Assembly (NCBI RefSeq): GCF_001894945.1
Contig: NZ_BCXE01000012.1
Location: forward strand, 124,001 to 188,000
DNA length: 64,000 nucleotides
Source of the DNA: Rhodococcus ruber NBRC 15591
GTDB lineage: Bacteria; Actinomycetota; Actinomycetes; Mycobacteriales; Mycobacteriaceae
Direction of reading: 5' to 3'
Positions 53,055-64,000 of this stretch are shown here, piece by piece (the first letter of the stretch is position 1; each line of letters opens with the position of its first letter). The notes under the pieces are model-generated. The model saw only the letters and a program-made list of their open reading frames with translations. It searched no databases and was not told the origin of the DNA. The translations under genes and the position numbers were made by a program.

Positions 53055-54964
53055 GGCGAGGGACCCCACCGTCTTCCCGGCCGGTCCGCGGCCGCCCCGC
53101 CCCCTCCCGCCGGCCGATGCCCGTCCGGCGGGCCCGCTCCCGCCGGGTCTCCGGCGGGGCCGACACCACCGGGTTCCGGTTCCGCTACCGGTACGGCCGC
53201 GCGGTGATGTTCCTGGCGCTCGGGGTCGCGGCCGCACAACTGCTGTGGGTGCAGGTCGTCCAGGCTCCGCAGTTGACCGCCGAATCGGCCAGCCAGCGCA
53301 CGACGCGGCTCGTCGAGCCCGCCACCCGCGGCACCATCGCCGACCGGAACGGCAATCCGCTGGCCTACACGATGGAGGCCAAGGCGCTGACGTTCCAGCC
53401 CGTGCGGGTGCGGCGGGAACTCGACGAGGCGCGGGCCGAGGACCCGACCCAGCCCGAGACCGACGCGTATCTGGAAGGCGTCGCCGCCGCGATCCACGAG
53501 GCGCTGGGCGCGGCCGCTCCCGAGGACGCGATCCTCGACAAGCTGCGCAGCGACGAGACGTTCGTCTATCTGGCGCGAGGCGTCGACCCGGCGGTTGCCA
53601 CCGCGATCGTCGACGAATACGACCGGGTGGGTCTCGAGCGTCAGGACATCCGGCTGTATCCCGGCGGTGCGCTCGCCGCCAATCTCGTCGGTGCGACCGG
53701 CTGGGACGGGCACGGCCTCCTCGGCCTCGAGGACGCCATGGACTCCGTGCTCGCCGGCACCGATGGTTCGTCGACGTACGATCGGGGCTCCGACGGCGCG
53801 GTGATCCCCGGCAGCTGGCGCGATCAGCAGCCCGCCGTCGACGGCTCCGCGGTGGAGCTGACCATCGATTCCGACATCCAGTACTACGTGCAGCAGCAGG
53901 TTCAGCGGGCCAAGGACCTGTCCGGGGCGAAGAACGCCTCCGCCGTCGTGCTCGACGCCCGGACCGGCGAGGTCGTCGCCATGGCCAACGACGGTACGTT
54001 CGACCCCTCGATCGGGGTCGGCAACAACCCGAAGGACGCCGAACTCGGCAACCCCGCCGTCAGCACCCCCTTCGAACCGGGATCGGTGAACAAGATCGTC
54101 ACCGCCGCCGCCGCGATCGAGGACGGGCTCACCACCCCGGACGAGGTGCTGCAGGTGCCCGGCACGATCCGGATGGCCGGCGTCACCGTCAAGGACGCAT
54201 GGGACCACGGCGTCGTGCCCTACACCACGACCGGTGTGTTCGGAAAATCCTCCAACGTCGGGACTCTGATGCTCGCCGAACGGGTCGGTGAGGACCGGTT
54301 CGCGCAGATGCTCGACCTGTTCGGCCTCGGGCAGCGCACCGACGTGGGCCTGCCCGGCGAGTCCGCCGGCAGCGTGCCCAGTCGCGAGCAGTGGTCCGGT
54401 GGCACGTTCGCCAACCTGCCGATCGGGCAGGGTCTGTCCATGACGCTGCTGCAGATGGCCGGGATCTACCAGGCCGTCGCCAACGACGGCGAGCGGATCC
54501 CGCCGCGCGTCGTCCGCGCCGTCGTGGCCCCGGACGGCACCCGCACCGAAACACCCCGGCCGGAGCCGGTGCGGGTGGTCAGCCCGCAGACCGCCGCCAC
54601 GGTGCGCGACATGTTCCGAGCCGTGGTGCAGGACGACACCGGCAATCAGCGCGGCACCGGTACCCCGGCCGCGATCGAGGGCTACCAGGTCTCGGGCAAG
54701 ACCGGCACCGCCCAGCAGGTCGACCCGGCCTGCAAGTGCTACTCGAACTCGAACTACTGGATCACCTTCGCCGGGATCGCGCCCGCCGACCGTCCCCGCT
54801 ACGTGATCGGCATCATGCTCGATGCGCCCACCCGCAGCGCCGACGGCAGTGGCGGCCAGTCCGCCGCACCGCTGTTCCACACGATCGCCTCGTGGTTGCT
54901 GCAGCGCGAGGGCGTGCCGCTGTCGGCCGACCCGGGCAGCAAACTGATCCTGCAGGTGGACTGA
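53051..54964 (+). CDS. pbpB: Penicillin-binding protein 2b / FtsI septal transpeptidase
   Basis: Septal peptidoglycan transpeptidase (Rv2163c-like), 637 residues. Cytosolic Arg/Pro-rich tail, membrane segment at about 50-70, dimerisation domain with TRGTIADRNGNPLAYT, and a transpeptidase domain with SVNK (S345 nucleophile, K348), S400-S401-N402 (SxN) and K550-T551-G552. An extended CKCYSNSNYW insertion follows KTGTAQQVDP. Start GTG 53051 overlaps the FtsL-like stop (GTGA). It works with FtsW; the paired ftsW is in the same cluster. Confidence 0.96.
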   Translation: MRRGTPPSSRPVRGRPAPSRRPMPVRRARSRRVSGGADTTGFRFRYRYGRAVMFLALGVAAAQLLWVQVVQAPQLTAESASQRTTRLVEPATRGTIADRNGNPLAYTMEAKALTFQPVRVRRELDEARAEDPTQPETDAYLEGVAAAIHEALGAAAPEDAILDKLRSDETFVYLARGVDPAVATAIVDEYDRVGLERQDIRLYPGGALAANLVGATGWDGHGLLGLEDAMDSVLAGTDGSSTYDRGSDGAVIPGSWRDQQPAVDGSAVELTIDSDIQYYVQQQVQRAKDLSGAKNASAVVLDARTGEVVAMANDGTFDPSIGVGNNPKDAELGNPAVSTPFEPGSVNKIVTAAAAIEDGLTTPDEVLQVPGTIRMAGVTVKDAWDHGVVPYTTTGVFGKSSNVGTLMLAERVGEDRFAQMLDLFGLGQRTDVGLPGESAGSVPSREQWSGGTFANLPIGQGLSMTLLQMAGIYQAVANDGERIPPRVVRAVVAPDGTRTETPRPEPVRVVSPQTAATVRDMFRAVVQDDTGNQRGTGTPAAIEGYQVSGKTGTAQQVDPACKCYSNSNYWITFAGIAPADRPRYVIGIMLDAPTRSADGSGGQSAAPLFHTIASWLLQREGVPLSADPGSKLILQVD

Positions 54965-55126
54965 GCCGCGCGGGTGCGGTCGATCGCCGAGCACCTGTCG
55001 GCGCCGCCGCCACCCGTCGGTAACCTGACACGTCGGTACCGTGACACCGCGGTCGAGCCCGGGCACATGGCGGCCGCGGGAGTACGAAGAACGGCAGAGA
55101 CACTGCCGCGGAGCGAGAGGAGCCTG

Positions 55127-56779
55127 GTGCCTGTGCCGTCGAGTCCGGACCCGTCCCCGCCGGGAGGCGGCCTGAGACCCGAGCATCCACCGGTGACGCC
55201 ACTCCGCGACCTTGCTGCCGCCGTGGGCGCGACCGTCGGCACCGTCGAACCGGGCGTCGCGGCCGCCACGACTCCCGTCGCCGACGTGTCCGTGACCGGG
55301 GTCGACCTCCGCGCCCAGGGGGTGCGGCCCGGTGACCTGTTCGCCGCCCTGCCGGGCGCCCGCGCGCACGGCGCCGAGTACGCGGCGGAGGCGCTGGAGC
55401 GCGGCGCCGTCGCCGTCCTCACCGACGCCGCCGGCTGCGAACGCCTCGCCGCCGTCGTCACCCGTCCCGTGCCGGTGCTGATCCATCCGGATCCGCGGTC
55501 GGTCCTCGGCATCGTCTCCGCCGCCGTCTACGGCGAACCGTCGCAGCACATCCAGGTCGTCGGGATCACCGGCACCTCCGGCAAGACCACCAGCTCCTAT
55601 CTGGTCGAGGCGGGACTCGCCGCGGCCGGGCGGGTGACCGGCCTGGTGGGCACCATCGAGACCCGGCTCGCCGGCCGGCGGGTGCCCAGCGCGCTCACCA
55701 CCCCCGAGGCTCCGCAACTGCACGCCCTGTTCGCGGCCATGCGCGAGCAGGGCATCGACACCGTGGTGATGGAGGTCTCGAGCCACGCCCTGTCCCTCGG
55801 CCGGGTCGCCGGGGTCCGCTTCGCGGTCGGTGCCTTCACGAACCTGTCCCAGGACCACCTCGACTTCCATCGTGACCTCGACGACTACTTCGGCGCGAAG
55901 GCCCGGTTGTTCGCGGCGGACTCGCCCGTACGGGCGCACCGCGCCGTCGTGTGCGTCGACGACGAGTGGGGCGTGCGGATGGCGGAGATCGCCCGGGCCG
56001 CCCACCCCGCCGAGCCCGACGCCGTGCGCACCGTCGCCACCACCGGCGCGGCCGACTGGACCGCGACGGCGGTGCGCACCGATCCGTCCGGCTCCCAGAC
56101 GTTCACCCTCACCGGCCCCGACGCCGCCGAGCGGCGCGTCGCGGTGCGCCTGCCCGGCCACTTCAACGTCGCCAACGCCGCCCTCGCCGTCGCGGTGTGC
56201 GCGGCCGCCGGGGTCGACGTCGACGCCGCGGCCGCGGGCATCGCCGACGTCGACGTGCCCGGGCGCGTCGAGCGGGTCGACCGCGGTCAGGGATTCCTCG
56301 CCGTCGTCGACTACGCGCACAAGCCTGCTGCGCTCGAGGCCGTCGTCGCGACGCTGCGCGGGCGGGCGGCCGGTGGCCGCCTCGCCGTCGTCGTCGGCGC
56401 CGGCGGCGACCGGGACCACGGCAAGCGGCCCCTGATGGGTGAGGTCGGAGCCCGGGGAGCGGACCTGCTCGTCGTCACCGACGACAACCCCCGCACCGAG
56501 GACCCGGAGGTCATCCGGGCCGCGGTGCTCGCCGGTGCCCGCGCCGTCCCCGACCACCAGCGGGGACAGGTCCGCGAGATCGGCGACCGGGCGGCTGCCA
56601 TCGAAGCGGCCGTGCGCTGGGCACGTCCGGGCGACATCGTCCTCGTGGCCGGCAAGGGCCACGAGACCGGTCAGGAGATCCACGGGGTCAAGCACCCCTT
56701 CGACGACCGCGAGGTGCTCGCCGCGGCCATCGACCGGTTCACCGGCGCAGGTAGCGAGCAGTACGGAGGCACCCGATGA
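55127..56779 (+). CDS. murE: UDP-N-acetylmuramoyl-tripeptide synthetase (meso-DAP adding)
   Basis: Adds the third stem residue to UDP-MurNAc-dipeptide. 550 residues: ATP loop GTSGKTT at 149-155, [29 protein letters not shown] and the ligand signature DNPR at 453-456, which in this family indicates meso-diaminopimelate rather than lysine. Start GTG 55127 ([15 protein letters not shown]), with GAGAGGAG six to ten bases upstream, is preferred to the longer in-frame option from 54974. 162 bases separate it from pbpB, the largest gap in the downstream run, possibly with its own promoter (TACCGT at about 55036). Confidence 0.95.
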   Translation: MPVPSSPDPSPPGGGLRPEHPPVTPLRDLAAAVGATVGTVEPGVAAATTPVADVSVTGVDLRAQGVRPGDLFAALPGARAHGAEYAAEALERGAVAVLTDAAGCERLAAVVTRPVPVLIHPDPRSVLGIVSAAVYGEPSQHIQVVGITGTSGKTTSSYLVEAGLAAAGRVTGLVGTIETRLAGRRVPSALTTPEAPQLHALFAAMREQGIDTVVMEVSSHALSLGRVAGVRFAVGAFTNLSQDHLDFHRDLDDYFGAKARLFAADSPVRAHRAVVCVDDEWGVRMAEIARAAHPAEPDAVRTVATTGAADWTATAVRTDPSGSQTFTLTGPDAAERRVAVRLPGHFNVANAALAVAVCAAAGVDVDAAAAGIADVDVPGRVERVDRGQGFLAVVDYAHKPAALEAVVATLRGRAAGGRLAVVVGAGGDRDHGKRPLMGEVGARGADLLVVTDDNPRTEDPEVIRAAVLAGARAVPDHQRGQVREIGDRAAAIEAAVRWARPGDIVLVAGKGHETGQEIHGVKHPFDDREVLAAAIDRFTGAGSEQYGGTR

Positions 56780-58302
56780 TCCCGATGACACTCGCCCGCA
56801 TCGCGGAGGTGGTCGGCGGGACACTGCACGACGTCGACGACCCGGCCGTCGAGGTGACGGGCACCGTCGAGTTCGACTCCCGCAAGGTCACCCCGCACGG
56901 GCTGTTCCTCGCCCTGCCGGGAGCCCGTTCCGACGGGCACGATCACGCCGCCGAGGCGATCGCCGCCGGTGCCGCCGCGGTGCTCGCCGCCCGGCCGGTG
57001 GGTGTGCCCGCCGTCGTGGTGCCGCCGGTGCCGCCGGTCGAGACCAACTCGCTGGCTTTCGAGCACGACGCCGACGGTTCCGGCGCCGCGGTGCTCGCCG
57101 CGCTGGGTGCCCTCGCCCGCGCCGCGGTCGACGAACTCACCGCGGCCGGACTGACCGTCGTCGGCGTCACCGGCTCCGCCGGCAAGACCTCCACGAAGGA
57201 CCTGCTCGCGGCGGTGCTCGCGCCGCTCGGTCCCGTCGTCGCACCGCCCGGCTCCTTCAACAACGAACTCGGACATCCGTGGACGGCGCTGCGCGCGACC
57301 CCCGACACCCGGTTCCTGGTCCTGGAGATGTCGGCGCGCGGACCCGGGCACATCGCGGCCCTCGCCACCGTCGCCCCGCCACGGATCGGGGCGGTACTCA
57401 ACGTCGGCACCGCCCACCTGGGGGAATTCGGTTCCCGGGAGGTCATCGCGCGGACGAAGGGCGAGCTCGTCGAAGCCCTGCCGCCCGCCGCGGAGGGCGG
57501 CGTGGCGATCCTCAACGCCGACGATCCGCTGGTCGCCGCGATGGCGCCCCGCACCCGTGCCCGCGTCGTGTTCGTCGGCAGCGACCCGGCCGCGCACGTC
57601 CGGGCGACCGACGTCCACCTCGACGAGCACGCCCGGCCCACGTTCACCCTGGTCGTGCGCGACGGCGACACCGAGCGCCGCGCCGCGGTCACCCTCGCGG
57701 TGCACGGCGAGCACCACATCGGCAACGCCCTCGCGGCCGCGGCCGTCGCCCTCGAGTGCGGCGCCACCCTCGAGCAGGTCGCGACCGCGCTCGGCGGCGC
57801 CGGCGCGGTGTCGGCGCACCGCATGGACGTGCGCACCCGCGCCGACGGCGTCACCGTCGTCGACGACGCCTACAACGCGAACCCCGATTCGATGCGCGCG
57901 GCGCTCAAGGCGCTGGTGACGATGGCGCGCGCGGGCGAGAGCCCGCGCCGGACCTGGGCGGTGCTGGGGGAGATGGGTGAACTCGGGGACGAGTCGGTCG
58001 TCGAGCACGACGCGATCGGCCGGCTCGCGGTGCGCCTGGACGTCACCCGCATCGTCGCGGTCGGCGCGACGCGTCCGGTCCGCGGTCTCTACCAGGGTGC
58101 GGTGATGGAAGGATCCTGGGGCGACGAGGCGACCCACGTCCCCGACGCCGACGCGGCGATCGCGCTCCTCGAGCGCGAACTGCAGCCCGGCGACCTGGTG
58201 CTGGTCAAGGCCTCGCAGTCCGTCCGGCTGTGGACGGTGGCGGAGGCGATCCTCGCAGGATCGGTGGGCACGGCAGGAACGGAAACGGAGGCCGCACGGT
58301 GA
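56776..58302 (+). CDS. murF: UDP-N-acetylmuramoyl-tripeptide--D-alanyl-D-alanine ligase
   Basis: Attaches D-Ala-D-Ala, completing the UDP-MurNAc-pentapeptide. 508 residues: N-terminal substrate domain, ATP loop [28 protein letters not shown], then the central [12 protein letters not shown] and C-terminal [17 protein letters not shown] and [12 protein letters not shown] blocks. Start ATG 56776 overlaps the murE stop (ATGA). Translationally coupled on both sides: its TGA overlaps the mraY GTG. Confidence 0.95.
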   Translation: MIPMTLARIAEVVGGTLHDVDDPAVEVTGTVEFDSRKVTPHGLFLALPGARSDGHDHAAEAIAAGAAAVLAARPVGVPAVVVPPVPPVETNSLAFEHDADGSGAAVLAALGALARAAVDELTAAGLTVVGVTGSAGKTSTKDLLAAVLAPLGPVVAPPGSFNNELGHPWTALRATPDTRFLVLEMSARGPGHIAALATVAPPRIGAVLNVGTAHLGEFGSREVIARTKGELVEALPPAAEGGVAILNADDPLVAAMAPRTRARVVFVGSDPAAHVRATDVHLDEHARPTFTLVVRDGDTERRAAVTLAVHGEHHIGNALAAAAVALECGATLEQVATALGGAGAVSAHRMDVRTRADGVTVVDDAYNANPDSMRAALKALVTMARAGESPRRTWAVLGEMGELGDESVVEHDAIGRLAVRLDVTRIVAVGATRPVRGLYQGAVMEGSWGDEATHVPDADAAIALLERELQPGDLVLVKASQSVRLWTVAEAILAGSVGTAGTETEAAR

Positions 58303-59381
58303 GACAGATCCTCTTCGCCGCGGGAATCGCACTGGCGGTGTCGATCCTGCTGACGCCGGTGCTGATCAAGGCGTTCTCGCGGCAGGGATTCGGCCAGGAG
58401 ATCCGCGTCGAGGGACCGCAGAGCCATCAGTCAAAGCGCGGCACCCCGACGATGGGCGGCGTGGCGATCCTCGCCGGCCTGTGGGCCGGCTACTTCGGCG
58501 CGCACGCCATCGGCCTGGCCTACGAGGGCGCGGAGGGACCGTCGGCCTCGGGCCTGCTCGTGCTGGGTCTGACCACCGCGCTCGGCGGCGTCGGCTTCCT
58601 CGACGACTTCATCAAGATCCGCAAGCAGCGCAACCTGGGCCTGAACAAGACCGCCAAACTGGTCGGCCAGCTCGTCGCCGCCGTCGCCTTCGGCATCCTC
58701 GCCCTGCAGTTCCGCAACGGCGACGGGCTCACCCCCGGCAGCACCCACCTGTCCTACGTGCGCGACATCGCCACGGTCTCGATGGGTGCGGTGGTGTTCA
58801 TCCTCTTCGTGTACCTGCTCGTGAGCGCGTGGTCCAATGCCGTCAACCTCACCGACGGCCTCGACGGCCTCGCCGCGGGATCGATGAGCCTGGTACTCGG
58901 CGCCTACGTGATCATCACGTTCTGGCAGTACCGCAACTCGTGCGTCGCCGACCCCGGCAAGGGCTGCTACGACGTACGGGACCCGCTCGACCTGGCGTTG
59001 CTGTGCGCCGCCGGCGCCGCCGCGTGCATCGGTTTCCTGTGGTGGAACGCCGCCCCCGCGAAGATCTTCATGGGGGACACCGGCTCGCTCGCCCTCGGCG
59101 GCATGCTCGCGGGTCTGTCCGTCACGACGCGCACCGAGCTGCTGATGGTCGTCATCGGTGCCCTGTTCGTCGCCGAGGCGGCGTCCGTGGTCATTCAGGT
59201 TGCGGTGTTCCGGTCCAGCCGGCGTCGCGTGTTCCGGATGGCGCCGTTCCATCACCACTTCGAACTCGGCGGCTGGGCCGAGACGACGGTGATCATCCGG
59301 TTCTGGTTGCTCGCGGCCATCGCCTCGGCCATCGGCATGGCCCTGTTCTACAGCGAATACCTAGCGGCGATCGGGGACTGA
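58299..59381 (+). CDS. mraY: Phospho-N-acetylmuramoyl-pentapeptide-transferase (lipid I synthase)
   Basis: Transfers phospho-MurNAc-pentapeptide to undecaprenyl/decaprenyl phosphate, making lipid I. 360 residues with about ten membrane segments; signatures [29 protein letters not shown] (first catalytic Asp pair), [30 protein letters not shown] and [11 protein letters not shown] with the triple His. Start GTG 58299 ([15 protein letters not shown]) overlaps the murF stop. Confidence 0.96.
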   Translation: MRQILFAAGIALAVSILLTPVLIKAFSRQGFGQEIRVEGPQSHQSKRGTPTMGGVAILAGLWAGYFGAHAIGLAYEGAEGPSASGLLVLGLTTALGGVGFLDDFIKIRKQRNLGLNKTAKLVGQLVAAVAFGILALQFRNGDGLTPGSTHLSYVRDIATVSMGAVVFILFVYLLVSAWSNAVNLTDGLDGLAAGSMSLVLGAYVIITFWQYRNSCVADPGKGCYDVRDPLDLALLCAAGAAACIGFLWWNAAPAKIFMGDTGSLALGGMLAGLSVTTRTELLMVVIGALFVAEAASVVIQVAVFRSSRRRVFRMAPFHHHFELGGWAETTVIIRFWLLAAIASAIGMALFYSEYLAAIGD

Positions 59382-59385
59382 CACC

Positions 59386-60891
59386 GTGACTGACGAACTG
59401 CGCCGCCAAGACCTCGACCGGCTCCGCGGCGCCCGCGTGCTCGTCGCCGGGGGCGGGATGTCCGGCCGCGCCACCCTCGGGCCCCTCGCGGACCTCGGCG
59501 CGGCGGTGACCGTGGCCGACCGCGACCCGCAGGCCCTCGCGCGCTGCCGCGAACTCGGTGCCGACACCGTCGATCTCGACGACCTCGTCGCGGACGCCTC
59601 GTCGCTGCATGCATACGCCCTGGTCGTGACCAGCCCCGGCTTCGCGCCGGACGCACCGCTGCTCTCGCACGCCGCGGGGGCGGCCGTGCCGATCTGGGGG
59701 GACATCGAACTGTCCTGGCGCATCGACCAGGCCGAGATCTACGGCCCGCCGCGGCGCTGGCTCGTCGTCACCGGCACCAACGGCAAGACCACGACGACGA
59801 TGATGCTGCAGTCGATTCTCGAGGCTTCGGGGCTCGCGTCCGTGGCGTGCGGCAACATCGGCCTGCCCGTGCTCGACGCGCTGCGCCGCACAGAACCCCG
59901 CGCCGACGTCCTCGCCGTCGAACTGTCGTCGTTCCAGCTGCACTGGGCGCCGTCGGTGCGGCCCGAGGCCGGCGTGATCCTCAACATCGCCGAGGACCAC
60001 CTGGACTGGCACGGCGGGATGGCGGGCTACATCGACGCCAAGGCGCGAGCGCTGGCCGGCACCGTCGGCGTGCTCGGCCTCGACGATCCGATCGCCGGGA
60101 GCCTGCGCGACCGGTCGCGGGCCGTCGTCACGGTCGGCTTCACCCTCGGCTACCCGCAGGCCGGTGAGCTCGGCATCAGTGGCGACGTTCTGGTCGACCG
60201 CGCGTTCGCCGACTCCGCAGTGCTCGCTGCGGTCGCCGACGTGACCCCGGCCGGGCCCGCCGGCCTGTCCGACGCGCTCGCCGCCGCGGCACTGGCCCGG
60301 GCGATCGACGTCCCCGCCTCCGCCGTGCACGACGGTCTGCGCCGGCACCGCGTCGGACCGCACCGCGCCGCCCCCGTCGGCACCGTCGACGGCGTCGCGT
60401 ACATCGACGATTCGAAGGCCACCAATCCGCACGCGGCGCGCACGTCGCTGCTCGCCCACGACCGGGTGGTATGGGTCGCCGGCGGCCTGCTCAAGGGCGC
60501 CCACGTCGACGACCTGGTGGCGGAGGTCGCCCCCCGTCTCGCCGGGGTGGTGCTGCTCGGCCGGGACGCCGACCGCATCGCCGACGCGCTCGCGCGACAC
60601 GCCCCCGACGTCCCCGTGGTCGTCCTCGACACGCGCGACGATGGACCGATGAGCACGAGCGAACCGGGGACGGTCCCGACTACGGCACGCCGGGTGGCGC
60701 TCGCGGGTGTGGACGGGCCCGAGGCCATGCGGACCGCGGTGCGCGAGGCGGCGTCGCTGGCGACGGCGGGGGACACCGTGCTGCTGGCGCCGGCCGCGGC
60801 GTCGCTGGACATGTTCGCCGACTACGCGCAGCGTGGTCGCGCGTTCGCCGCCGCGGTCGAGCAACTGCGCGGGGGCGGGACGCGGCGGTGA
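59386..60891 (+). CDS. murD: UDP-N-acetylmuramoylalanine--D-glutamate ligase
   Basis: Adds D-glutamate to UDP-MurNAc-L-Ala. 501 residues: N-terminal dinucleotide-like [15 protein letters not shown] loop [40 protein letters not shown] and the C-terminal [17 protein letters not shown] and [11 protein letters not shown]. Start GTG 59386, four bases after the mraY stop. Its TGA overlaps the ftsW GTG. It is somewhat longer than E. coli MurD because of C-terminal insertions, as in other actinobacteria. Confidence 0.95.
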   Translation: MTDELRRQDLDRLRGARVLVAGGGMSGRATLGPLADLGAAVTVADRDPQALARCRELGADTVDLDDLVADASSLHAYALVVTSPGFAPDAPLLSHAAGAAVPIWGDIELSWRIDQAEIYGPPRRWLVVTGTNGKTTTTMMLQSILEASGLASVACGNIGLPVLDALRRTEPRADVLAVELSSFQLHWAPSVRPEAGVILNIAEDHLDWHGGMAGYIDAKARALAGTVGVLGLDDPIAGSLRDRSRAVVTVGFTLGYPQAGELGISGDVLVDRAFADSAVLAAVADVTPAGPAGLSDALAAAALARAIDVPASAVHDGLRRHRVGPHRAAPVGTVDGVAYIDDSKATNPHAARTSLLAHDRVVWVAGGLLKGAHVDDLVAEVAPRLAGVVLLGRDADRIADALARHAPDVPVVVLDTRDDGPMSTSEPGTVPTTARRVALAGVDGPEAMRTAVREAASLATAGDTVLLAPAAASLDMFADYAQRGRAFAAAVEQLRGGGTRR

Positions 60892-62378
60892 ACGCGCCGC
60901 AGCCCGCCGACGGGGCGGCGCGGAACCGGGTCGGGCTGTGGCTGGCCCGGCCCCTGGCCTCGTTCCACCTGGTCGTCACGATCGCGGTGCTGCTCACCGT
61001 GCTGGGCCTGGTGATGGTCCTGTCGTCGTCGAGTGTCGAGGCCGTCGCCACGAACGGTTCGGCCTACGGCCTGTTCACCTCGCAGGCGATCTTCGCGGCT
61101 CTCGGCCTGGTCATCTTCTACCTCGCCCTGATCGTTCCGGTGCGGGTGCTGCGCCGGTTCTCGTTCCCGGCGTTCGCGGTCACCGTCGTGCTGCTGGTCC
61201 TGGTGCTCATCCCCGGCATCGGCACGGAGTCGCAGGGCACCCGCGGGTGGTTCGTCGTCGCCGGCGTGTCGCTGCAGCCCTCCGAGCTGGCCAAGATCGC
61301 CATCGCCGTGTGGGGTGCGCACCTGCTCGCGTCGCGCCGCGCGGAGCGCTCCAGCACCCGCGAGATGATGATTCCGTTGGTCCCGGCCACCCTCGTGGTC
61401 ACCCTGCTGATCATCCTCCAGCCGGACCTGGGCACCACCGTCTCGCTCGCGATCATCGTCCTGGCGCTGCTCTGGTTCGCGGGTCTGCGGCTGCGGGTGT
61501 TCCTGACGATCGTCGGTACCGCCGCCGGGCTCGCGGTGCTCCTCGCCCTGACCGCCGGGTACCGGTCCGCACGTGTACGGGCCTTCTTCAACCCCGGCGC
61601 GGACCCCCAGGGCATCGGCTACCAGGCACGCCAGGCGAAGTTCTCCCTGGCCGACGGCGGATTCTGGGGCCGCGGGCTCGGACAGAGCCGCGCCAAGTGG
61701 AGCTACCTGCCCAACGCCCACAACGACTTCATCTTCGCCATCATCGGTGAAGAGCTCGGTTTCCTCGGCGGCCTGGCCGTGATCGGCCTGTTCGGTCTGT
61801 TCGCGTACGCCGGCCTGCGGATCTCGCTGCGCTCGGTCGATCCGTTCCTGCGGTTGCTCACCGCCACCGCCACCACCTGGATCATCGGACAGGCGTTCAT
61901 CAACATCGGCTACGTCGTCGGACTGCTGCCCGTGACCGGACTGCAGCTTCCGCTGGTCTCGGCCGGCGGCACCTCCACTGCGACGACGCTGCTGATGTTC
62001 GGTCTGATCGCCAACGCGGCCCGGCACGAACCGGAGGCCGTCGCCGCCCTGCACGCCGGGCAGGACGGCCGCTTCGGACGGCTGCTGCGGCTGCCGAAAC
62101 CGGAGCAGTACACCCCGGCGCGCGGCGAGGCCGTGCGACTCGACCGGCGTGCCGATCCCGCCCGGGCCGAGCCGCGCCGGGCCGGCGCCGAGCGGGGCAG
62201 CGGCACGGCGGTCCGCAAGCGGCCGGCCCCACCGGAACGCGCATCTCACGAACGCGCGCGCGGGCGCACTACACAGTCCGCGACGCCGCGGGACCAGGCC
62301 CCTCGCCGGGCGAGACGCCCGGCGCGCACGACCGACAGCAGAGACGGACGAACCGGAGAGCGAGGAAACCGTAGGTGA
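60888..62378 (+). CDS. ftsW: Septal peptidoglycan glycosyltransferase FtsW
   Basis: A SEDS-family polymerase partnering PbpB at the septum. 496 residues with ten membrane segments; SEDS landmarks [22 protein letters not shown] with the catalytic-type Asp/Glu region, [29 protein letters not shown] and [18 protein letters not shown] cytosolic C-terminal tail of about 110 residues is Arg/Pro-rich and disordered, longer than in E. coli, as in mycobacterial FtsW that binds FtsZ. Start GTG 60888. Stop overlaps murG GTG. Confidence 0.95.
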   Translation: MNAPQPADGAARNRVGLWLARPLASFHLVVTIAVLLTVLGLVMVLSSSSVEAVATNGSAYGLFTSQAIFAALGLVIFYLALIVPVRVLRRFSFPAFAVTVVLLVLVLIPGIGTESQGTRGWFVVAGVSLQPSELAKIAIAVWGAHLLASRRAERSSTREMMIPLVPATLVVTLLIILQPDLGTTVSLAIIVLALLWFAGLRLRVFLTIVGTAAGLAVLLALTAGYRSARVRAFFNPGADPQGIGYQARQAKFSLADGGFWGRGLGQSRAKWSYLPNAHNDFIFAIIGEELGFLGGLAVIGLFGLFAYAGLRISLRSVDPFLRLLTATATTWIIGQAFINIGYVVGLLPVTGLQLPLVSAGGTSTATTLLMFGLIANAARHEPEAVAALHAGQDGRFGRLLRLPKPEQYTPARGEAVRLDRRADPARAEPRRAGAERGSGTAVRKRPAPPERASHERARGRTTQSATPRDQAPRRARRPARTTDSRDGRTGERGNRR

Positions 62379-63529
62379 GCGGCGAGCAGTCTGCCCTGTC
62401 CGTGGTGGTGGCCGGGGGCGGTACCGCCGGGCACATCGAGCCGGCCCTCGCGGTCGCCGACGCGATCCGCGAGTTGGTGCCGACCGCGACGATCACCGCG
62501 CTGGGCACCGAACGGGGACTGGAGACCACCCTCGTGCCGCAGCGCGGCTATCCCCTCGAACTGGTCCCCCCGGTGCCGCTGCCCCGCAAGCTCACCGCCG
62601 ACCTGGCCCGACTGCCGGCGCGGGTCCTCGCCTCGGTTCGCCGGACCCGCGAGGTGCTCGACCACGTGCACGCCGACGTCGTCGTCGGATTCGGCGGCTA
62701 CGTGGCGCTGCCCGCGTACCTGGCCGCCGGTGCCGGGCCGCTGCGCCGTCGGCGCCGCATCCCCGTCGTCGTCCACGAAGCCAACGCCCGCGCCGGTATC
62801 GCCAACAAGATCGGGGCTGTGCGCGCGGCCCGCGTCCTGGCCGCGGTCCCGGGGTCGGGCATCGTGCGCCGCGGCGAGGCCGAGATCGTCGGCATCCCCG
62901 TCCGGTCGTCCATCACGGGGCTGGACCGCGCCGCGCTGCGCGCCCGGGCCCGGGCCCACTTCGGGCTGCCCCCGGACGGGCCGGTGCTCCTGGTGTTCGG
63001 CGGTTCGCAGGGCGCCCGCTCGCTCAACGAGGCCGTCTCGGGTGCCGCCGGGCAGCTCGCCGCCGCGGGCATCGCCGTGCTGCACGCCCACGGCCCCAAG
63101 AACACCGTCGACGTGCCGGCACGTCCCGAGCACGACCGTTGTCCCTACGTCGCGGTGCCCTACCTGACACGGATGGACCTGGCGTACTCCGCTGCCGACG
63201 CGGTGATCTGCCGCTCCGGTGCGATGACCGTCGCCGAGGTGTCCGCGGTGGGGTTGCCGGCGGTGTACGTGCCGTTGCCGCACGGCAACGGAGAGCAGGA
63301 ACTCAACGCCCGGCCGGTGGTGGCGGCCGGAGGTGGGATGATCGTGGCGGACGAGGAACTGACCCCGGCGTTCGTGGCCGACACGGTGATCCCGCTGTTG
63401 CGTGACGCCACCCGCCTGGCCGAGATGGGACGGCGGGCGGCAGGAGCGGGCCACCGCAGCGCCGCCGCCGAGGTGGCGCGGATCGTGCTGGACGTCGCAG
63501 GCGTGGAAGCGAACAGGAGTGATCGATGA
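62375..63529 (+). CDS. murG: UDP-N-acetylglucosamine--N-acetylmuramyl-(pentapeptide) pyrophosphoryl-undecaprenol GlcNAc transferase
   Basis: Makes lipid II from lipid I at the cytosolic membrane face. 384 residues, GT28/GT-B: glycine loop [52 protein letters not shown], the second loop [16 protein letters not shown] and the UDP-GlcNAc site [34 protein letters not shown]. Start GTG 62375 overlaps ftsW. Its TGA overlaps the murC ATG. Confidence 0.96.
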   Translation: MSGEQSALSVVVAGGGTAGHIEPALAVADAIRELVPTATITALGTERGLETTLVPQRGYPLELVPPVPLPRKLTADLARLPARVLASVRRTREVLDHVHADVVVGFGGYVALPAYLAAGAGPLRRRRRIPVVVHEANARAGIANKIGAVRAARVLAAVPGSGIVRRGEAEIVGIPVRSSITGLDRAALRARARAHFGLPPDGPVLLVFGGSQGARSLNEAVSGAAGQLAAAGIAVLHAHGPKNTVDVPARPEHDRCPYVAVPYLTRMDLAYSAADAVICRSGAMTVAEVSAVGLPAVYVPLPHGNGEQELNARPVVAAGGGMIVADEELTPAFVADTVIPLLRDATRLAEMGRRAAGAGHRSAAAEVARIVLDVAGVEANRSDR

Positions 63530-64000
63530 GCGAGCAGCTGCCCCCGGAGCTCGAGCGGGTGCACATGGTAGGCATCGGCGGGGCCGGGATGTCCGGCATC
63601 GCCCGGATCCTGCTCGCTCGCGGCGGGAAGGTCTCCGGATCGGACGCGAAGGAGAGCCGCGGCGTGCTGGCATTGCGTGCGCGCGGCGCCTCGGTGCGCA
63701 TCGGACACGACGCAAGCGCGCTGGACCTGCTCGAGGGCGGCCCCACCGCCGTGGTGACGACGCACGCCGCGATCCCCCAGGACAATCCCGAGCTGGTCGC
63801 CGCCCGCGAACGCGGTGTTCCCGTCCTGATGCGCCCGGCGGTGCTGGCCGCACTGATGCGCGGGCACCGCACCTTCCTGGTCGCCGGCACGCACGGCAAG
63901 ACGTCGACGACCTCGATGCTGGTGGTGACTCTGCAGCACTGCGGCTTCGACCCGTCCTTCGCCGTGGGCGGCGAACTCAACGAGTCGGGCACCAACGCGC
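63526..64000 (+). CDS. murC: UDP-N-acetylmuramate--L-alanine ligase, N-terminal part
   Basis: First peptide-adding Mur ligase; the window ends after about 158 codons. Visible: the UDP-binding [28 protein letters not shown], and the ATP loop [14 protein letters not shown], which separates it from MurD (GTNGKTT) and MurE (GTSGKTT), both already present. Start ATG 63526 overlaps the murG stop (ATGA). ftsQ and ftsZ are expected just beyond the window. Confidence 0.95.
   Translation, partial: MSEQLPPELERVHMVGIGGAGMSGIARILLARGGKVSGSDAKESRGVLALRARGASVRIGHDASALDLLEGGPTAVVTTHAAIPQDNPELVAARERGVPVLMRPAVLAALMRGHRTFLVAGTHGKTSTTSMLVVTLQHCGFDPSFAVGGELNESGTNA

Noticed and set aside
52994-56824. A 1276-codon open frame on the minus strand
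   Set aside because: It lies entirely opposite pbpB and murE, is extremely rich in Arg/Gly/Asp/His repeats and has no recognisable domain; it is a shadow caused by high GC at third positions.

Overview
This window looks like a chromosomal segment of a high-GC, mycolic-acid-containing actinobacterium, most probably a Rhodococcus (Nocardiaceae). The base composition is very GC-rich. GTG starts and four-base ATGA/GTGA stop-start overlaps are common. The gene order closely follows the Mycobacterium tuberculosis stretch from dlaT/sucB (Rv2215) down to murC (about Rv2152c). Lineage markers include PimB', MptA, LppM, PknL with its substrate Rv2175c, a mycobacterial-type exoribonuclease AS, and an actinobacterial bcc-type QcrCAB with CtaE/CtaC/CtaF. 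The carotenoid genes, including a CrtO-type ketolase, fit Rhodococcus better than Mycobacterium. The genus is an inference from gene content and order.

Layout. 1-9.4 kb: central metabolism (the 5' end of sucB, pepA, gcvT, ilvE, cobT-cobS, a DUF3043 membrane protein, an HesB/ErpA-like Fe-S protein, an adenosine-kinase-like PfkB kinase). 9.4-19.1 kb: asnB and the respiratory genes ctaC-ctaF, a CtaG-like assembly factor, and the qcrCAB/ctaE set on the minus strand. A deletion scar lies between ctaF and ctaG. 19.2-23.0 kb: a small unknown gene, trpD, a stand-alone Lrp ligand domain and a DnaQ/GIY-YIG nuclease. 23.4-26.9 kb: a c-di-AMP (ydaO-type) riboswitch, two NlpC/P60 peptidoglycan hydrolases and a membrane-anchored HELTH metallopeptidase. 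26.9-34.7 kb: a plus-strand run for envelope lipids and housekeeping (pimB', two SRPBCC proteins, one of them frameshifted, an ArsA-like ATPase, a ROK glucokinase, a PlsC acyltransferase, exoribonuclease AS, aroG).

34.7-48.8 kb: pknL with four PASTA domains, divergent from its substrate gene, then a carotenoid locus (crtE, crtI, crtB, glycosyltransferase, cruF, crtO) interleaved with mptA, lppM and metF, and a GNAT acetyltransferase. 48.8-50.2 kb: a HEPN-family gene behind a perfect LexA box, and a DUF3040 membrane protein. 50.2-64 kb: the division and cell wall (dcw) cluster mraZ, rsmH, an FtsL-like gene, pbpB, murE, murF, mraY, murD, ftsW, murG and murC (cut by the window end). From rsmH onward its members mostly overlap or nearly touch.

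The genes cooperate around envelope building: PIM/lipomannan synthesis (PimB', MptA, PlsC, LppM), peptidoglycan synthesis and turnover (dcw, PknL, NlpC/P60), respiration (QcrCAB-CtaCEF) and isoprenoid pigments. I do not see an insertion sequence, prophage, CRISPR array, rRNA or tRNA. No wholly new multi-gene system is evident. The less ordinary features are regulatory or structural: the LexA-controlled HEPN gene, the riboswitch, phased GTGGG repeats around mraZ, several small tandem-repeat arrays, a series of leaderless promoters, a poly-G frameshift, and the deletion that truncated two divergent genes.
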